A stretch of DNA of 64,000 nt, taken from assembly GCA_035582835.1 (NCBI GenBank), contig JAYKAV010002790.1, positions 124,001-188,000 of the forward strand. Reading direction: 5' to 3'. The notes under the pieces are model-generated. The model saw nothing but the letters and a program-made list of their open reading frames with translations. It searched no databases and was not told the origin of the DNA. Below, piece after piece: positions 49,874-63,035 of this stretch. How positions within the stretch are numbered: position 1 is the first letter of the stretch; the number at the start of each line of letters is the position of its first letter. Source of the DNA: Phoebastria nigripes (lineage: Eukaryota > Chordata > Aves > Procellariiformes > Diomedeidae). The translations under genes were made by a program, and so were the position numbers.

Positions 49874-52800
49874 AACAGGTACAAATCTCACAGTACCTTG
49901 TGATGCCTGCTGCAAAACACAGGCAACTTGGGAAGGTAATGACTCCTACTATACTCCATCTATGCCTGCAAGAGCAAAACTACTGGCCTAGAACCCCCCT
50001 TTTTTTTTCTTTCAGCTGACAAGATTTAGTGAATTTGATTCTTCTGGTTTTAAGGAGGTCAGTCAGTGCTCAGCAAGCCTCAGCATGACAGTATACAGCC
50101 CTTCAGCCTGGTCTTGCCAGCAGTGAGATACAGGCTTATCTGTAGCCATGGGACTAATCTCCTAAGATTGCCAGGACTTGTCCCACATGTAAGAGCAAAA
50201 CTATGCTTTTTTAAGAATTCATGGTTTGGCAACTGAGGAAAGCTCTCCCACCTTTCAATGCAAGTATGTAGTACTGATGAGTTAGCAGAATGCATGAGTG
50301 CAAAAATGGCCCTTTTTTCTCATGTTTGAAATAATGCTCATTAACAATAACAATCAGCACCTTTCAGCTGACATTGGTGACCACTGGGGTTGACTGATAA
50401 TGCATAAGCCTGAGGAGGAAAGTCACTTTGCCAGTTGCTGACTTGTGAATATTGGACAGTTTCAATTTTCTTTACATGGCATCTTCTGTTTGAGGTATGT
50501 GTTACACAGACACTGGATACCTTTGGTAGAGTTCCTTATGGCCAGAGATTAGGTCCATCCTCCTTCACAATAAGCTAATTGTGTTTTTTCTTTCCAGTAC
50601 ATCAGGCTGGTGAAATAAATTNTTTTTTTTTTTAAAGTCTACTCCCAGAAGAGGGCAGCTAAGCAGCCAGCTACAGTACTGCTTGTGAATTACTCCAGGT
50701 GTGATTCTGCCACCTGTGCTCATATCAAGTAGCAACACTGATTTTTTTGGTGGAGCTGCCTGTGAAATTATTCCACCTGCCACACTGGTACTTTCTGGGT
50801 TGGCCTTATGCTGAGCTCTGAGTTTCCATCCGTTCTGCCAGAAGAGCAGGCAGGAGGCCGTCACAGTCGTACACAGTCTCCTGCACGCAGGCAGGAGTAC
50901 CCATGCTGGATTTTCCAGTGGGCCGCTGTGAGAGAAGACTTTTATAAAAAGAGCAAATTGAATTTGCAGGCTTCTGACCAGCTCTGGAAATCCAGAGCAC
51001 TGGCATTTATCAGAACCAAATAACAAATTATTTAAACTCCACTTATCACTATTTAGGGGTTTGTAGCGTTTTGAAATGCCTCTAAATAAGCAGTGTCTGA
51101 CCACCACACAAAAAGATGGCTTTGCAAAAAGCACTTTCCAAGTAAAATGTCCAGCTGTTTATTTATATAATCCAGCATATAATAATTGTCGTTAAAACAA
51201 AGATATTGACATATATAACAAAATGGCATGGCACTTCATTGAGTGTTGAATTCTCTGAGTGGTGCTGTCCTCATATTTAAATCTATTAGAAGTTTAACAT
51301 AACAGCAGGCCAGCTGGCAGCCTTGAGAGCAATGGTAGGAAAGCATTCAGAAATGTGCTCTGTGGGGATGTATATCGATGTGACAAGGAAAGTAGATTGA
51401 CACGGGCTTTAGTTTTGTGGAAAGGAGAGAAAGGCAAGAATATAGACTNTCATCCTTTTGTGTGACCGTTGTGGTCACCTGGGGCCCTGCTACCCTACCT
51501 GAGTGGGATATCTGCAGGGAACCTCTGTGAAGGTTGAAAGTTTGAAACTAATGTTTCCAATTTACATAGGTATAGCTACATGTAACATTGTTTTCAAAGT
51601 GGGTAAAAATATCCACTAGCACAGGAACAGAACCTGTCAAAAAAAAAGATGGAAATTATTTTAATATGATTGATTTATTTGGTTTTATACTGACAAGAAT
51701 ATCTGCCGTAGGCAGAAAGATTACTGCAAAAAGAATTCATTTAGCATTTATAAAGGGCTTTTTGCTCTTAATTTCTTGTATATATTTTATGACTTGGCCA
51801 ATACAGCATAAAAAAAACCTTACCATGAATGCAAACTTCTTAAGAAAACATTACCTTAGCTAATGCAAAGGGAGTTAACAAAGCTGCCAATGATGCAGCT
51901 CTCCAGACAGAGGAGTCTAAATCAGTTGCCCTCTACAGCTTTGGTCCATCAGATCAAGCCTTATAAGGGTGCAGGGATCAAATTGCCAATCAGTGTCCAC
52001 GACTGACAAACATGTTTCATTTTGTTTGCCTGTGAAAGGATGCTACCTCCTACAATAATCACAGGGCAAGTATTCTTCATAAACAACAGCATGTTTTCTT
52101 TTTGTGTGTTTGCTTATTTGGAAAAAGCATCTGGAATAGTAATGCTCTGAGTGCTGTGCGGGGAAGCAGAGCAGAGCTGCTGCTGCATAGTTTAAGAGTT
52201 AAGTCCTGAGGAGATGAAAATAGAAAGCCTGATTGCTGGTTGTCTCATCAGCCCTTGTGAAAAGCAGCTGACAGTGTTCATGTTTGGAAGAGGAGAGGAA
52301 ATTGGAAATCCATTACACTTCTCCTGGTATTTCAGTCACAGGAATATATGTGTCTGCAGTTCAGAAAATACAGAGAGGCTAAGATGCTGAAGCCACAATT
52401 CAGAAATGTCCATTGTCACACATTAGCAGAATAGTAAACTGGTTAAGAAAAAAACAGCTTTGTTTTTTCAAACTCAGTCTGTGATAATGGGAAATAGGAC
52501 TTCCGAAGCTAGATGGGGTAGCTCTGGGCTTTTCCCCTTCTGTTTGATTTTCATTTGTGACTGAATGCTGAAATTTGGATTTGGCATCATGAATGTCAGC
52601 CACTAGACTGGGACTTGGACCGAGAGTAGCTTGCAGAATATCAGTGCCCATTTTGATTGTGATAAACACCACAAAACCATAACAAAAGCAGTTGGTTCTT
52701 TCTCTCCTAAGAGTGAACAGAGTGGTTGCTGGTTTGACACCCACACGCTTGTCCCTCCCTCACTGTTTCTGTCTTCACACTTCAAACCCCCTCACAGAGC

Positions 52801-53258
52801 TTCAGATTGACTGTTGCACAAGATACCCAGCACGTTTCAAGGCCAGAAAGTCACACAAAACCTACAATGGACACTCATCAGGGAAGGCAGTTTGGATGAT
52901 GGATATTGGGCCACCTCCTGAAATTGGCAGTAAAGGCACACAGAAAGATGGTTTTGCAAAAAGTGCTATGTGTGGTGCTACTTGCTACTCAGCAGGATAA
53001 AAGAAGGAAAGTAGGTGGAAAGTACTCAATTCTGACAACAAAAGAATAGTATGCGCTGCCTTTTTTTAATGAGATTTCATTTTTCCGTTGAATCAGCTAT
53101 TGGTCTTGTGATTCTGTCACTGACATGCACACTGTCATCTGGACTTCAGTATCGTGCTGTTGCCCAGCATTAGAAGTGTCAATTTTTTTAACATTGTCTT
53201 CCGGAACACTATCCATTTATTCATATGGCACTAAGGATGCACAGTTCCCAGACAATCC

Positions 53259-53290
53259 TTTTTTTTTCTTTCTTTCTTTTTTTTTTTTTT
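53259..53290. repeat. T-rich tract with TTTC units, then (AT)n
   Basis: A T run interrupted by three C at 4-bp spacing, followed by ATATATAC. Confidence 0.85.
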
Positions 53291-55788
53291 ATATATACAC
53301 AGTAAAAAGGAATGTAGGCAGAGATAATAACAAGATCTTAGGTCTCTGATAATCCTCCCACAGCCGCTGGTAGGGCTGCATGGCCCCCTTAGGGCACCTT
53401 TCAGCACAGCCAGCCTGCAGCCACAAGGATGGCAGGGCTCCCCTAAGAGACCAGAGGACTCCTTTTTGCTTCCTTGACTTTACTGAAAGTAGAGCAAAGC
53501 TCCCATATGACCTACAACACGTATGAACTTTTTTCTCTGATTCCAGTGCCTTTTCTTCACATTTTGTTGCACACAAAACTTACCAGACAGATTTAACAAT
53601 TTGAGGAAGTTGAAGAGAGAACAAAAAACATTTGGGGCCAGAAAGAGACAAAGAAACATTAGGTGACAATCTGTGTNCCAATTTAGGGGAACTTTTCCAT
53701 CAGCTGCCCTCAGAGAACTTGAAATACACTTTCTCTTGCCTTTGCAGAATTGCTCTGCTCTGCCTTCAGAGTGAATGTGGCAATTTTCCAAGCCAAACTT
53801 ACAGGGGAGAGGAAATAAATCACTCTAATGTTTGGCTGGTAGGAATCCAAGCAGTAGAGAAACTACCTTCTTTCTAGAAAGTCTTGTAAAAAATGGCCTG
53901 ATTTACTTAATCTTTTCGACTCACTAATGTTTCTGCTTGAGTCTACAGTTTGCAAGCCGTAAACATTGTGACAAATAATGAAGTAATCATGCAATTAGGA
54001 CTCAATTACTTATGCTGTAAGAGTGACCTCTTGCTTGTTTTCCCCCCACAGAAGAAGAAATAAATATTGTGTCTTTTTCTCCTCTGTGGTGCTCGTTTAT
54101 GGCTTGAATTATGCGAAATCCAGAAAGTTTGTTTTCCTGGTTTTACCTTTGTAGGGTTATCTAGACTGTGGTCTGTCGTGAGGCAGTCAGGGTGCACGGT
54201 ACATTTTACTAGTTGTTTTCAGCACATGGACAAGTGAGGAGTGGGGGGATGCAGAGAGGATGAGCTGTGGCTTCTTTCCCTCTCCAAAACTCAAGGCAGT
54301 CTAGTGGGACAGGGAGCAGGGATGGACAAATTGTGGCTTTCGAACTCTGTGCACTCCTGTGGTAATTCAAGAGCAGCTGTCAGGCCAAGGCTGTGCCATG
54401 TGGTTATCATGCAGGCTATATTGGTACAAGGACAGGACCTGAGTAACCCACATTGCTGGCTGTGGGAGGAAGCGACCCAGCAGATGCCGCCAGGTTCAGC
54501 CTGGCAGAGAGAGTCACTTTGGGATACTGCATCATGCGCACCCCCGTTCCACAGCAGGACTCTTCAGCCATNGCTGTCTCCCTCCTGTAACCTACTCCCT
54601 GTGCCTCCCCCTGCTCTCCGCTCTCTTACTGCATGTGAGATGCAACATACATACATGTGTATCTCATGCTGCTTGGCTATATGAAGATATTGGTCAGTGG
54701 TTTGTAAGCTCAGAAATTTTGGGCAGTTCTACTGCAAGGCTTTGGCAGAGGGGGAAACAAAGAAGAAATCCTGGCTCGAAGGTGCCACCATGTAGTGCCA
54801 TCTTAAAGTATAGCTTTGTGGGTCCCCTGGCCCAGGTTGAAAGGAATCTGTTGATCACTCAGTCAGTGGGCTGCCAGATGACCCATGTCTTAAATAACTT
54901 CCTGTAATAGAGGCTTGGGTCATGTGTCCCATATAGAAAGCATTCAGTACGTGGGCTTTCCTGTATTTCCATGGAGACCTGCCATTTTTTTGCACGTGCC
55001 TACAGCACAGATGCAGCAGTTAATGTGAATGTCAGCTAAACCATGCAGCTGTTCAGTCTGGTGGCTGGGGACCAAAGACTCACACATGCCCCATGCATAG
55101 TCACTTACACCTGTTTGACTAGGACTGTGACAGAGCTTGCTACTTCAAACCTTGTCTATTTTCCATTGTGGAGTCCCAGGCACATCTATGCTGAGTGTCT
55201 CATAAATGCCCTCAGCTGATATGGTCTGCACCCCGACGCTCTTCTCAAGGCTGTGTGTAAGAGGCTCTTAACAAGGACCTTCTTTCAGCCTGTCTGGAGT
55301 TCAGGATGCAAGCCTCTTTTGGGTGAAACAGAGACTTCTCTCTTAGTGGTCAATCACATTTTTCCTCTTGAGCTCTTTGCCGCTGGAAGTGCTTCATCTG
55401 TCTGCTTTTCACAGCAGCAGTGCCGCCGATTTGATTCTGAGTGCATAGAGCTAGATCTGAGGTGCCAGAATAATCTATTTCTCTCATGACATGCCCAGCA
55501 TATTAAAATTAAGCAATGGCTGACTTATATTTGCACTTAAATTAGACCATAATAGCACTGTTCTTAGGGGACCCTAATAAGAACTGGAGAATGACACTAA
55601 ATCAATGGACTTCTTGTTAAAAGAACTAAACTAAAACTCAGATGCTAAGCCCAATGGACTTTGTTCAAACCTGTTAAAATAGACTTTCCGTGAAATAATG
55701 TTGTCAAGACAGAGTTTTATCTTCAGGTTTTTAAAAGTATCTCTTACATGAATAAACAGAGACGTAAAATAGAAAGCCATTGTTTGTT

Positions 55789-55802
55789 AAAAAAAAAAAA
55801 AA
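55789..55802. repeat. Poly-A tract
   Basis: A run followed by GAAAGAGAAAAAAACCCC. Confidence 0.85.
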
Positions 55803-56305
55803 GAAAGAGAAAAAAACCCCATGTTATCACAAATCCCATGCAGTGTGAGAACAGCATGTGGTTTTCTTTTTAGTTTGGTCAACTTTATCGAGTATTCTTA
55901 TTCCTTTCTCTTCCAACACAATACATTTCTCACTTTATGTTTGATTTGAATTACTCTTCTAGCTGTAAGATCCATGCATGCTGAGATCTCTTCTGCAAAA
56001 CACCCAGGACCCTGGCTCAGCTTCCTTTCCATCAATGTTAATTCTTTCAGTTTCCACCCCTTACAGGACAGCCTAAATAAGGCAGAATCTCTTCAGTCAT
56101 AAAGACATCACACCAGAAGCTATGCCCAAAAACCCTTTCCAGAGGGACAAGGATAAATCCTCATCATTCCAGATGAGTTAATGAGGACTCTGCATGAAAT
56201 CAGTCAGACTGCCCATTACAGATCTCCATCACTGTGCTTTCTTCTTTCCCTCTCTGCCTGAATTTTAGATGTACCTTTAGATTCCCCCTTAATCAATCAC
56301 TTCNG

Positions 56306-56726
<421 letters not shown>

Positions 56727-59700
56727 AATGTATAAATCACTGGTGAAAAGTGCCAACCCCAAATTGTACAGATATAAATCCCAGCTCCGGCNGGAGTATG
56801 TCTGGCACTGGTTGCACAGCCTCCTCTCAATTTAGTTCTGCTCTGTTATAGAGCGACTTGTTCCCTTTTCATGTTTTAGGGCTATGCTGAGGCTGACAAG
56901 AGTGTCCAAGTTTGTAATATGGCTTGTAAAAATTAAGTAACCATTAAATTTTAACAAAAATAGGAACAAATTTAAACTTTTTTTCTCAAAGCCAGCTTTT
57001 CTGATTATCTGAATAATCAGGAAATTCACAGAAAATATTATGGCAGAAAACAAATTTTAAGGAAAATTGATGAGTCTTAAAATTGGCCAGTCATCTGCTT
57101 CACACTTTCTTTTCTTCACCCATTGAAACATTTATAGTTTGTTTCCACTATGTAGCACTCATAAAAAACACACTGTCCTATAAATAGAAGTAACTCTCAC
57201 CTCATAGCAAGACAAGTGTATCTGTGCATAGACAGGTTTTCTCTTCCATGGCAGAATCTGAGAAAATAAACTAAAATGTTTCAGTAAGATTAAATTTATT
57301 AGTAAATTAAGTGAGAGGTGATCACTTTTCTGTAAAATACTTGTTGAGTAATTTTTGCAAATATTTTGTTTGTAGTTAGTAAATATTTCATTTCTAGTTA
57401 AAAAGGTATATTCTGATAGTAAGGAAGTTACTCCATTAGAAACAAAACTAATGAAACCTGGTTTCCCATGGATTTATGTCCTATTCTTTACATCTCCACC
57501 CTCTCTAATCTGTAACAGTAATCTCAGCTGGTCTTCCTGTGCTCCCTGAGCTGAATTCCCATAGCGTTTCTAGTTCTTCCCTTCTCCATCAGTAACACTT
57601 CTTAACAACACCTTCCACATTACCTTTTGTTTCTGCCCAGTTCTCTTATTAACAGCTAAGACATATCATGAATACTGTCACTGACTCAAAACTGGCCTGA
57701 TGTGCTGACTGGCAGACAGGCTGGCCCATCCTCAAAGGAGCCCTTAACTTTGGACTCTACCAAAATGTTGATTTATGGTATATATATTTAATTGGTTTTG
57801 AGACTGCTTCAGCTCAGACGAAGGAGTTAATATAGGCCAACAAGGGCAGAGATTACTAAGGGGAGGTTGAATGATGGATGCACAGTGCAAATGCAGAGCC
57901 TCCTTTCTTAAGAAAAGAAGCTTAAAATTGCATTGTTTTGGTCATTCTGTTCACATAAATAAATTTCATGCTGATACTCTGTAAAAAGGTCTTGTTTCTG
58001 AGGAAATCTCAGCAGCTGTTGTAAACACAGGTAGTTTGTTATCCAGCCTCTGTTTGGTTATGAAACTAAAAACTTTAGTCTGAACCAGCATAGTCGTTCT
58101 TCATCTGCTGCATCAAAGGCAAATACCAGGTGGCGAGTTCAAAACGGCCAAGATGGGGTACTTCTGCACAGAATGTGTAGATGGGTTTTCAAGACAGTGG
58201 TTGCTGTAGACTCTACAATTGTACTTGAGCCAAAAAGCAGTTAAACACATTCATGGAAGAAAACCAATAAGGGCTGTTTTATGGAAAAAAACCTCCAAAC
58301 CACCCCAAACTGGCTCAGGACATCCCAGGGTTGAAGCACTGGACTTTGGAGAGGGTGCTGCAGAGGTACCGTTACGTGCCTGCCCTGGTGTTCTGTGCTT
58401 CTCACGGTGTCAGGTGTCAGAGACAGGAACCACTACATTCTGATAATACTAATGAAACACAAAAACATTTGTCTACATTGGTAGACTCTTGACGGTTAAT
58501 AGTCACAATTCAGGCACTCAGATATCTTTCCATCCTCTAAAAAGCTGTGTTTTTGCATGAAGCCTCAAAATATGTGATACTTTTTAGGCTTTGCTGCAAA
58601 GCAATTAGCTCTTAAATTTGGTGGTGAACCACTGATAATCCTCAGGCTTATCACACACAACTAAGAAGTTCATAAATGCCCCAAATCACCAAAGGGAAGC
58701 ACCACAAGGTATCTATTCCCAGTAATGGCATACCTACAGAATCAAGAGACCTACATGTCCCCAGCGAGTCTCAGGGCAATAAAATATTGTATTTATTTTT
58801 CTTTAACTGCACAGAGCTGACTGGTCACTGTCTGGCACCACCAGAGCTTTCTGCACACATATCTTTATCTGACCTTTCTGCAGGGTTAAGAATGTCACTT
58901 CAAATACTAACAGCTTCAAAGCTTGCTGGTGGAGCCTTTCTCTCCAAGGAGGTCTAGTATGACAGTGCAAAGAAACTGCCTTCTTTACCTCTCACAGGTT
59001 TGGAGACAGGCCTTTTCACAAACTCTCTGTAAAAAAGGAGTCTGAATTGCCTCTTCCCTCCTTCACAAAGTATCTCCATGCACAAATTTGAAGGAGAGAA
59101 TCCGTGCTGCTCAATAAATTATAAGCACTAATATTTGAAATCCATTAAAAGTACCAATAGATGAAGTTCTGACTTCTTTGTGGTACTACAAATTTAAGTA
59201 CTGCTGCTACTACTGCGTCACCCCAGAAAAATTATCAGTATTCAATACTGGTATCAAGCGCCTTAACTCCATTATGTCTAAGAACTTTCACTCTTATCTC
59301 ACAGTATTCCATCAATATTCCTGTAACAAGGTACATAGGATCCAGCATTATGGAAAAAGCTGAGTCCCCTGTGGTCCCAGGAATCCATGCACATTATTAG
59401 CATGTGTTACGACTATCTCTGGGTCCTGATCTGTTCTGTATTCCAGAAGTGCACTGGTAGTCCTTACTGAGAACAAAGCACACCCATACTTTTGCATAGA
59501 CAGAAATTGATTCAAAGGCAGTAGACTGCTCAAGTTCATCTTCCATGTCTGGAGTATTAACATCTCAGGAAACTATCTAATGAAAAAGAAAACCAAGGAC
59601 AAAAATACTTGTGATATTTAGGGGAGCATAGTGTGTTTGTATTTACCAGCAGTGGGTTGCCTAGGAGCAGCCAGAAACAAAAAAGAAAAGGCAGTGTTGT

Positions 59701-60484
59701 TCTCCAACTACCTTATTAAAAAAGATTCAGAATACTTGGACCTATCCATTTTGAAAAGGAGATTAATTACAAAGTTTGCATTTGAGAATCTTCAATTACT
59801 GCCTGCCCAGTATAATTTGCTCATATACAACCTAATCACTTTACTGAGTGATTTATTCAGAATTGCCACTGGAATGTGAAGTTCAATTTTTAGCATTCAT
59901 GGATAGGCAAGGACTTCTCCTCAAGCAATTACAGCTGCTGCATTTGCAATTTCTCACACCCTGTTACTGTTGAGTCAGCACTAGCTTGGGATTGCAGGCT
60001 CTCTACGAAGCAAGGGAAAGCCAGTTCCTAGAAATCCCCCTTCTCTGATGACAGAAATTACTGCTTGAATTCCCTCATTCAGTTCCTGAGAAGACTGATG
60101 TTGTCCTTCAGGAATTCTCATGTTACACTGAGCTCTGAATGTACATGCGTATTTTTTGGGAAAAAAGTCTATCTGGTCTACGCACTACTGGAAGGAANCA
60201 AGTCCAAGTGTGTTCTACTCTGTGAAGTCTGTGGGGTGCCTAACAATTGGCCACATTTTCAGAATAGCTTATCTGGATGTACTAGGACTATATGGTAGTA
60301 GCACAAATTCTTGGGAAGAGAAGACAATCATCGAGAGTTTTGCAGTGACTGCTCTTTTGGATCATCCCTTCTTGCAAAAATTAAACAACTTACTTTTCCC
60401 ACTTGGGTGGCAGCCAAATGAGTGGGAGCTATTTTTGACTCAGTCTTTGTAATGTTGTAGCCAAATGCCTCTCATAAGGGAATG
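56727..60484. other. Intronic sequence, no recognised genes
   Basis: Start of the downstream intron. No exon or transposon recognised; open frames are short and without domains. Confidence 0.6.
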
Positions 60485-60540
60485 CCTCTCTCCCTCTCCC
60501 TCTCCCTCTCCCTCTCTCTCCCTCTTTCTCTGTCTCTCTG
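60485..60540. repeat. (CCCTCT)n-like pyrimidine microsatellite
   Basis: Only C and T, apart from one G, over about 56 bp, with a clear CCCTCT unit in the first half that decays into CTCTCT. It ends 60 bp before the solo LTR. Confidence 0.9.
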
Positions 60541-60880
60541 CTATAGGAGATATTCTTCCTCAACACAATAGGATTCAAATCTAGAAATTTTCTTATGTGT
60601 AGATGTATTGGACCTGGCTGAGATGGAGTTAACTTTCCCCATAGCAGCCCTCATGGTGCTGTGCTTTGTATTTGTAGCTAGAACGGTGTTAATAACACAC
60701 CAGTGTTTTGGCCACTGCTGAGCAGTGCTCGCACAGCACTGAGGCTGTCTCTCCGCCCCCCCCCCCAACCCCCCCCAAAGGCCAGTAGGCTGGGAGTGGG
60801 CAAGAGTTTGGGAGGGGACATAGCCAGGACAGCTGACCCAAACTGACCAAAGTTTCCCTACCATATGATGTCGTGCTCAG

Positions 60881-60888
60881 CAATAAAA
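60881..60888 (+). promoter_or_regulatory. TATA-like box of the LTR
   Basis: GCTCAGCAATAAAAGC sits at the position of the better TATA (TATAAAAACT) in the sister LTR at 12582-12591; here it is CAATAAAAG, weaker. Confidence 0.45.
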
Positions 60889-61014
60889 GCTAAGAGAAAG
60901 GAGGAGGAGGGGGGGCGTTCATTATTAAGGCATTTGTCTTCCAAAGCAACCGCTACATACTGAGGCCCTACTTCCCAGGAAGTGGCTGGACACCACCTGC
61001 TGATGGAGGTAGAG

Positions 61015-61020
61015 AATAAA
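61015..61020 (+). terminator. AATAAA polyadenylation signal in the LTR
   Basis: An AATAAA hexamer lies downstream of the promoter region of the sense-oriented LTR and is followed by T- and GT-rich sequence (TCTTTTTGTTCTCC). Plausible LTR polyadenylation signal; whether used is unknown. Confidence 0.5.
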
Positions 61021-61198
61021 TCTTTTTGTTCTCCTTTGCTTCCGTGCATGGCTTTTGCTTTTCTTTGTTAAACTGCCTTTATATTGACCCATGAGTTTTT
61101 AATTTTATTTTCTCTCCCCTGTCCTGTTGAGGAGGGGGAGTGAGAGAGTGGCTTGGTAGGCACCTGCCAGCCAGCCAAGGTCAACCCACCACAGTAGA

Positions 61199-62392
61199 AA
61201 AGAGATATTTGTATATGACCATTCTCCTGTAGTTTCCTTGGTACCTAGCAGGCCAAAACCACTTCCAGTACAGAGTTCTTCTTAAACTGTCCATGCCACT
61301 AAGGTACTTTCAATGTTTTCCGTGTAGTAGCTACATTCTTTAGGAAACAAAGCATGCCCTGCAATTCTGCATGGACCCCTGACTCATTGCAAGTTCAGAA
61401 CTTCACACCATTCTTCATGCCCTTCAGATGCAAAGTCAGAAAAGAGCAGACCATTTTAACACTAACAGAAAAAAAGCTGTTTCTGAATTTGAGACACTAA
61501 GAAGCTACCTAACTCAGGTACGGACGTGACACTAAGTTCCCTTAGCACACAACCTCAGGCACTTCCCCAAGCAACAGTCACAACTTGTCTCCGTTCATCA
61601 GACAACTCAGCCTTTTCCACATTTTGGAGATTGTACGCTGACAGCAAGAGTAGGTGATAGACTGTGTATGTCAGGCAACAGAGTTCAGATACCTTTCCAA
61701 CAGTTCTGTAGGATGTTTCTCCTCCCTGATCTGATAGAAATAGCCCAAATGGAAGTGTTTTTCTCCCCACAAAACTACAGTGACAAATATTTCTCTGTTG
61801 GACTTGGGAGCCCACATAGACCAGAATTAAATGCAAGTCACACTCACACAGAAATGGTGTAGAACTCAGTGCAGTGCAAACACTTGGACAAAGGTCTAAC
61901 TGCTCTTTTACAGAATGCCTTATTCACCTCCTGGCAGATAATACGACGACTGTAGTGTATGTAAACCTGGTGGGATGAGTACTCCTCTGCACCACAAGAG
62001 ACAGTTATGAAATTGGTTATGGAACTGATGCAAACACCAGATTATGCTCACAGCAGTTCATCTGCTGGAACAACAAAATACATTGGCAGGCAATCAGCAC
62101 AGACATTTTTCAACAGAGTGAAGTGGAACAAAGTGGGCAATTCATGATTCATTCATTGATTCAATTGATCTTTGAGGAGAAGGATTATTTGTCAGTGAAT
62201 GTATTTGTGGCGGACAAGAACAAGAAATGTAGATTTTTTTTGTTCCAAAGGAGGTCACAGTCCAAGTTCCCTGTAGGATGCTTACTCATACTTTCATACC
62301 TCATACAGTCATGCCGTAAGGATTGCTTTATCTGCTAATTCCTGTCTCGGTCCAAGAGAACTACAAAAAATCAGTCTGAGTGCAGCCAGAGT
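61199..62392. other. Intronic sequence, nothing recognised
   Basis: No genes, RNA genes or repeats recognised between the solo LTR and the CR1 fragment. Confidence 0.6.
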
Positions 62393-63035
62393 CACAGAAT
62401 CACAGAATTACTCAGTCTGGAAGGTAGGTCAGGAAGACTGTAGTCCAACCCCCTGCTCAAAGCAGGGTAAGCTATGAGTTTGGTTGCTCAGGGCTTTATT
62501 CACTGGGGCCTTGAAAACCTCCAAGGATGAAGGTGGCACAGGGTCTCTGGGCAACCTGTTCTACTGCTTGAATGTGAAAAAGTTTTGCCTCATATCCAGC
62601 CTGAACCTCTCTTGTTTCAAGTTATGCCCATCGTCTCTTATCCTCCCACCATGCTTCACCATGAAGAACCTGTCTCTCTCTTCTCGATAACCACCCCGTA
62701 AGTATGAGGGGCTGTTGTAAGGTTCCCCTGCAGCCATCTCTTCTCCAAGCTGAACAAGCCCAAGTCTTTCAGCCTGTCCTCAAAGGGCAAGAACTGCAAC
62801 TCCAGATCATCTTGATGGCCCTCTGCTGAATGTGTTCCAGGGTATCAGTGTCTTTCTGTATTGGGGGTTCACAAACTGTATGCAGTATTCTAGATGCACC
62901 CTGATGAGTGCAAAGTAAAGGGTGGTGGTAGTGGGGAGGTAATCACATGCTGCAGTCACTGGCTGTGCTATCAATACAACCCAGGATGCCGCTTGCCTTC
63001 ATTCCTGCCAAGGATCTATACGGCCACCATATTGG
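62393..63035 (-). mobile_element. CR1 LINE 3' part, 5'-truncated, minus strand
   Basis: It begins with two CACAGAAT units (reverse complement of the CR1 tail), then GTAGTCCAACCCCCTGCTCA, ACCTCCAAGGATGAAGGTGG, CTGGGCAACCTGTTCTACTG and ATCTCTTCTCCAAGCTGAAC, the standard order of the CR1 3' UTR and the end of ORF2 read backwards. The last recognisable part is ATACAACCCAGGATGCCGCT, a CR1 motif. About 640 bp in all, moderately diverged, and 5'-truncated. The 69-codon frames here are not genes. Confidence 0.95.

Larger units (their letters stand above)
60604..61193 (+). mobile_element. Solo LTR of the same ERV family, plus strand, with perfect 5-bp TSD
   Basis: A 590-bp block starting TGTATTGGACCTGGCTGAGA and ending GTCAACCCACCACA. 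The flanks are an exact 5-bp duplication, GTAGA at 60599-60603 and at 61194-61198. It shares its start, the GGAGTTAACTTT box, the GTGTTAATAACACA stretch and the GCTCAG(C/T)A(A/T)TAAAA promoter region with the reverse complement of 12241-12844, so both are one family. No internal retroviral genes lie next to it. Two C runs (60756-60766 and 60769-60776) and a G run near 60906 lie inside. A 5-bp TSD fits class III (ERVL-like) or related bird elements; the exact family name needs a library search. Orientation is the same as GRM1. Confidence 0.93.

Noticed and set aside
50565..51134. 189-codon open frame on the - strand, longest in the window
   Set aside because: No domain, no splice-flanked structure and an N plus a poly-T/A run inside; composition looks like random intron.
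51107..52970. About 31-bp similarity between 51107 and 52938 (AGATGGCTTTGCAAAAAGC-like)
   Set aside because: Short, with four mismatches and flanks that do not align; could be chance in AT-rich DNA.
54241..54684. 147-codon open frame on the + strand in a moderately GC-rich stretch
   Set aside because: Cys/Ser/Trp-rich translation without domain pattern; not a GRM1 exon.
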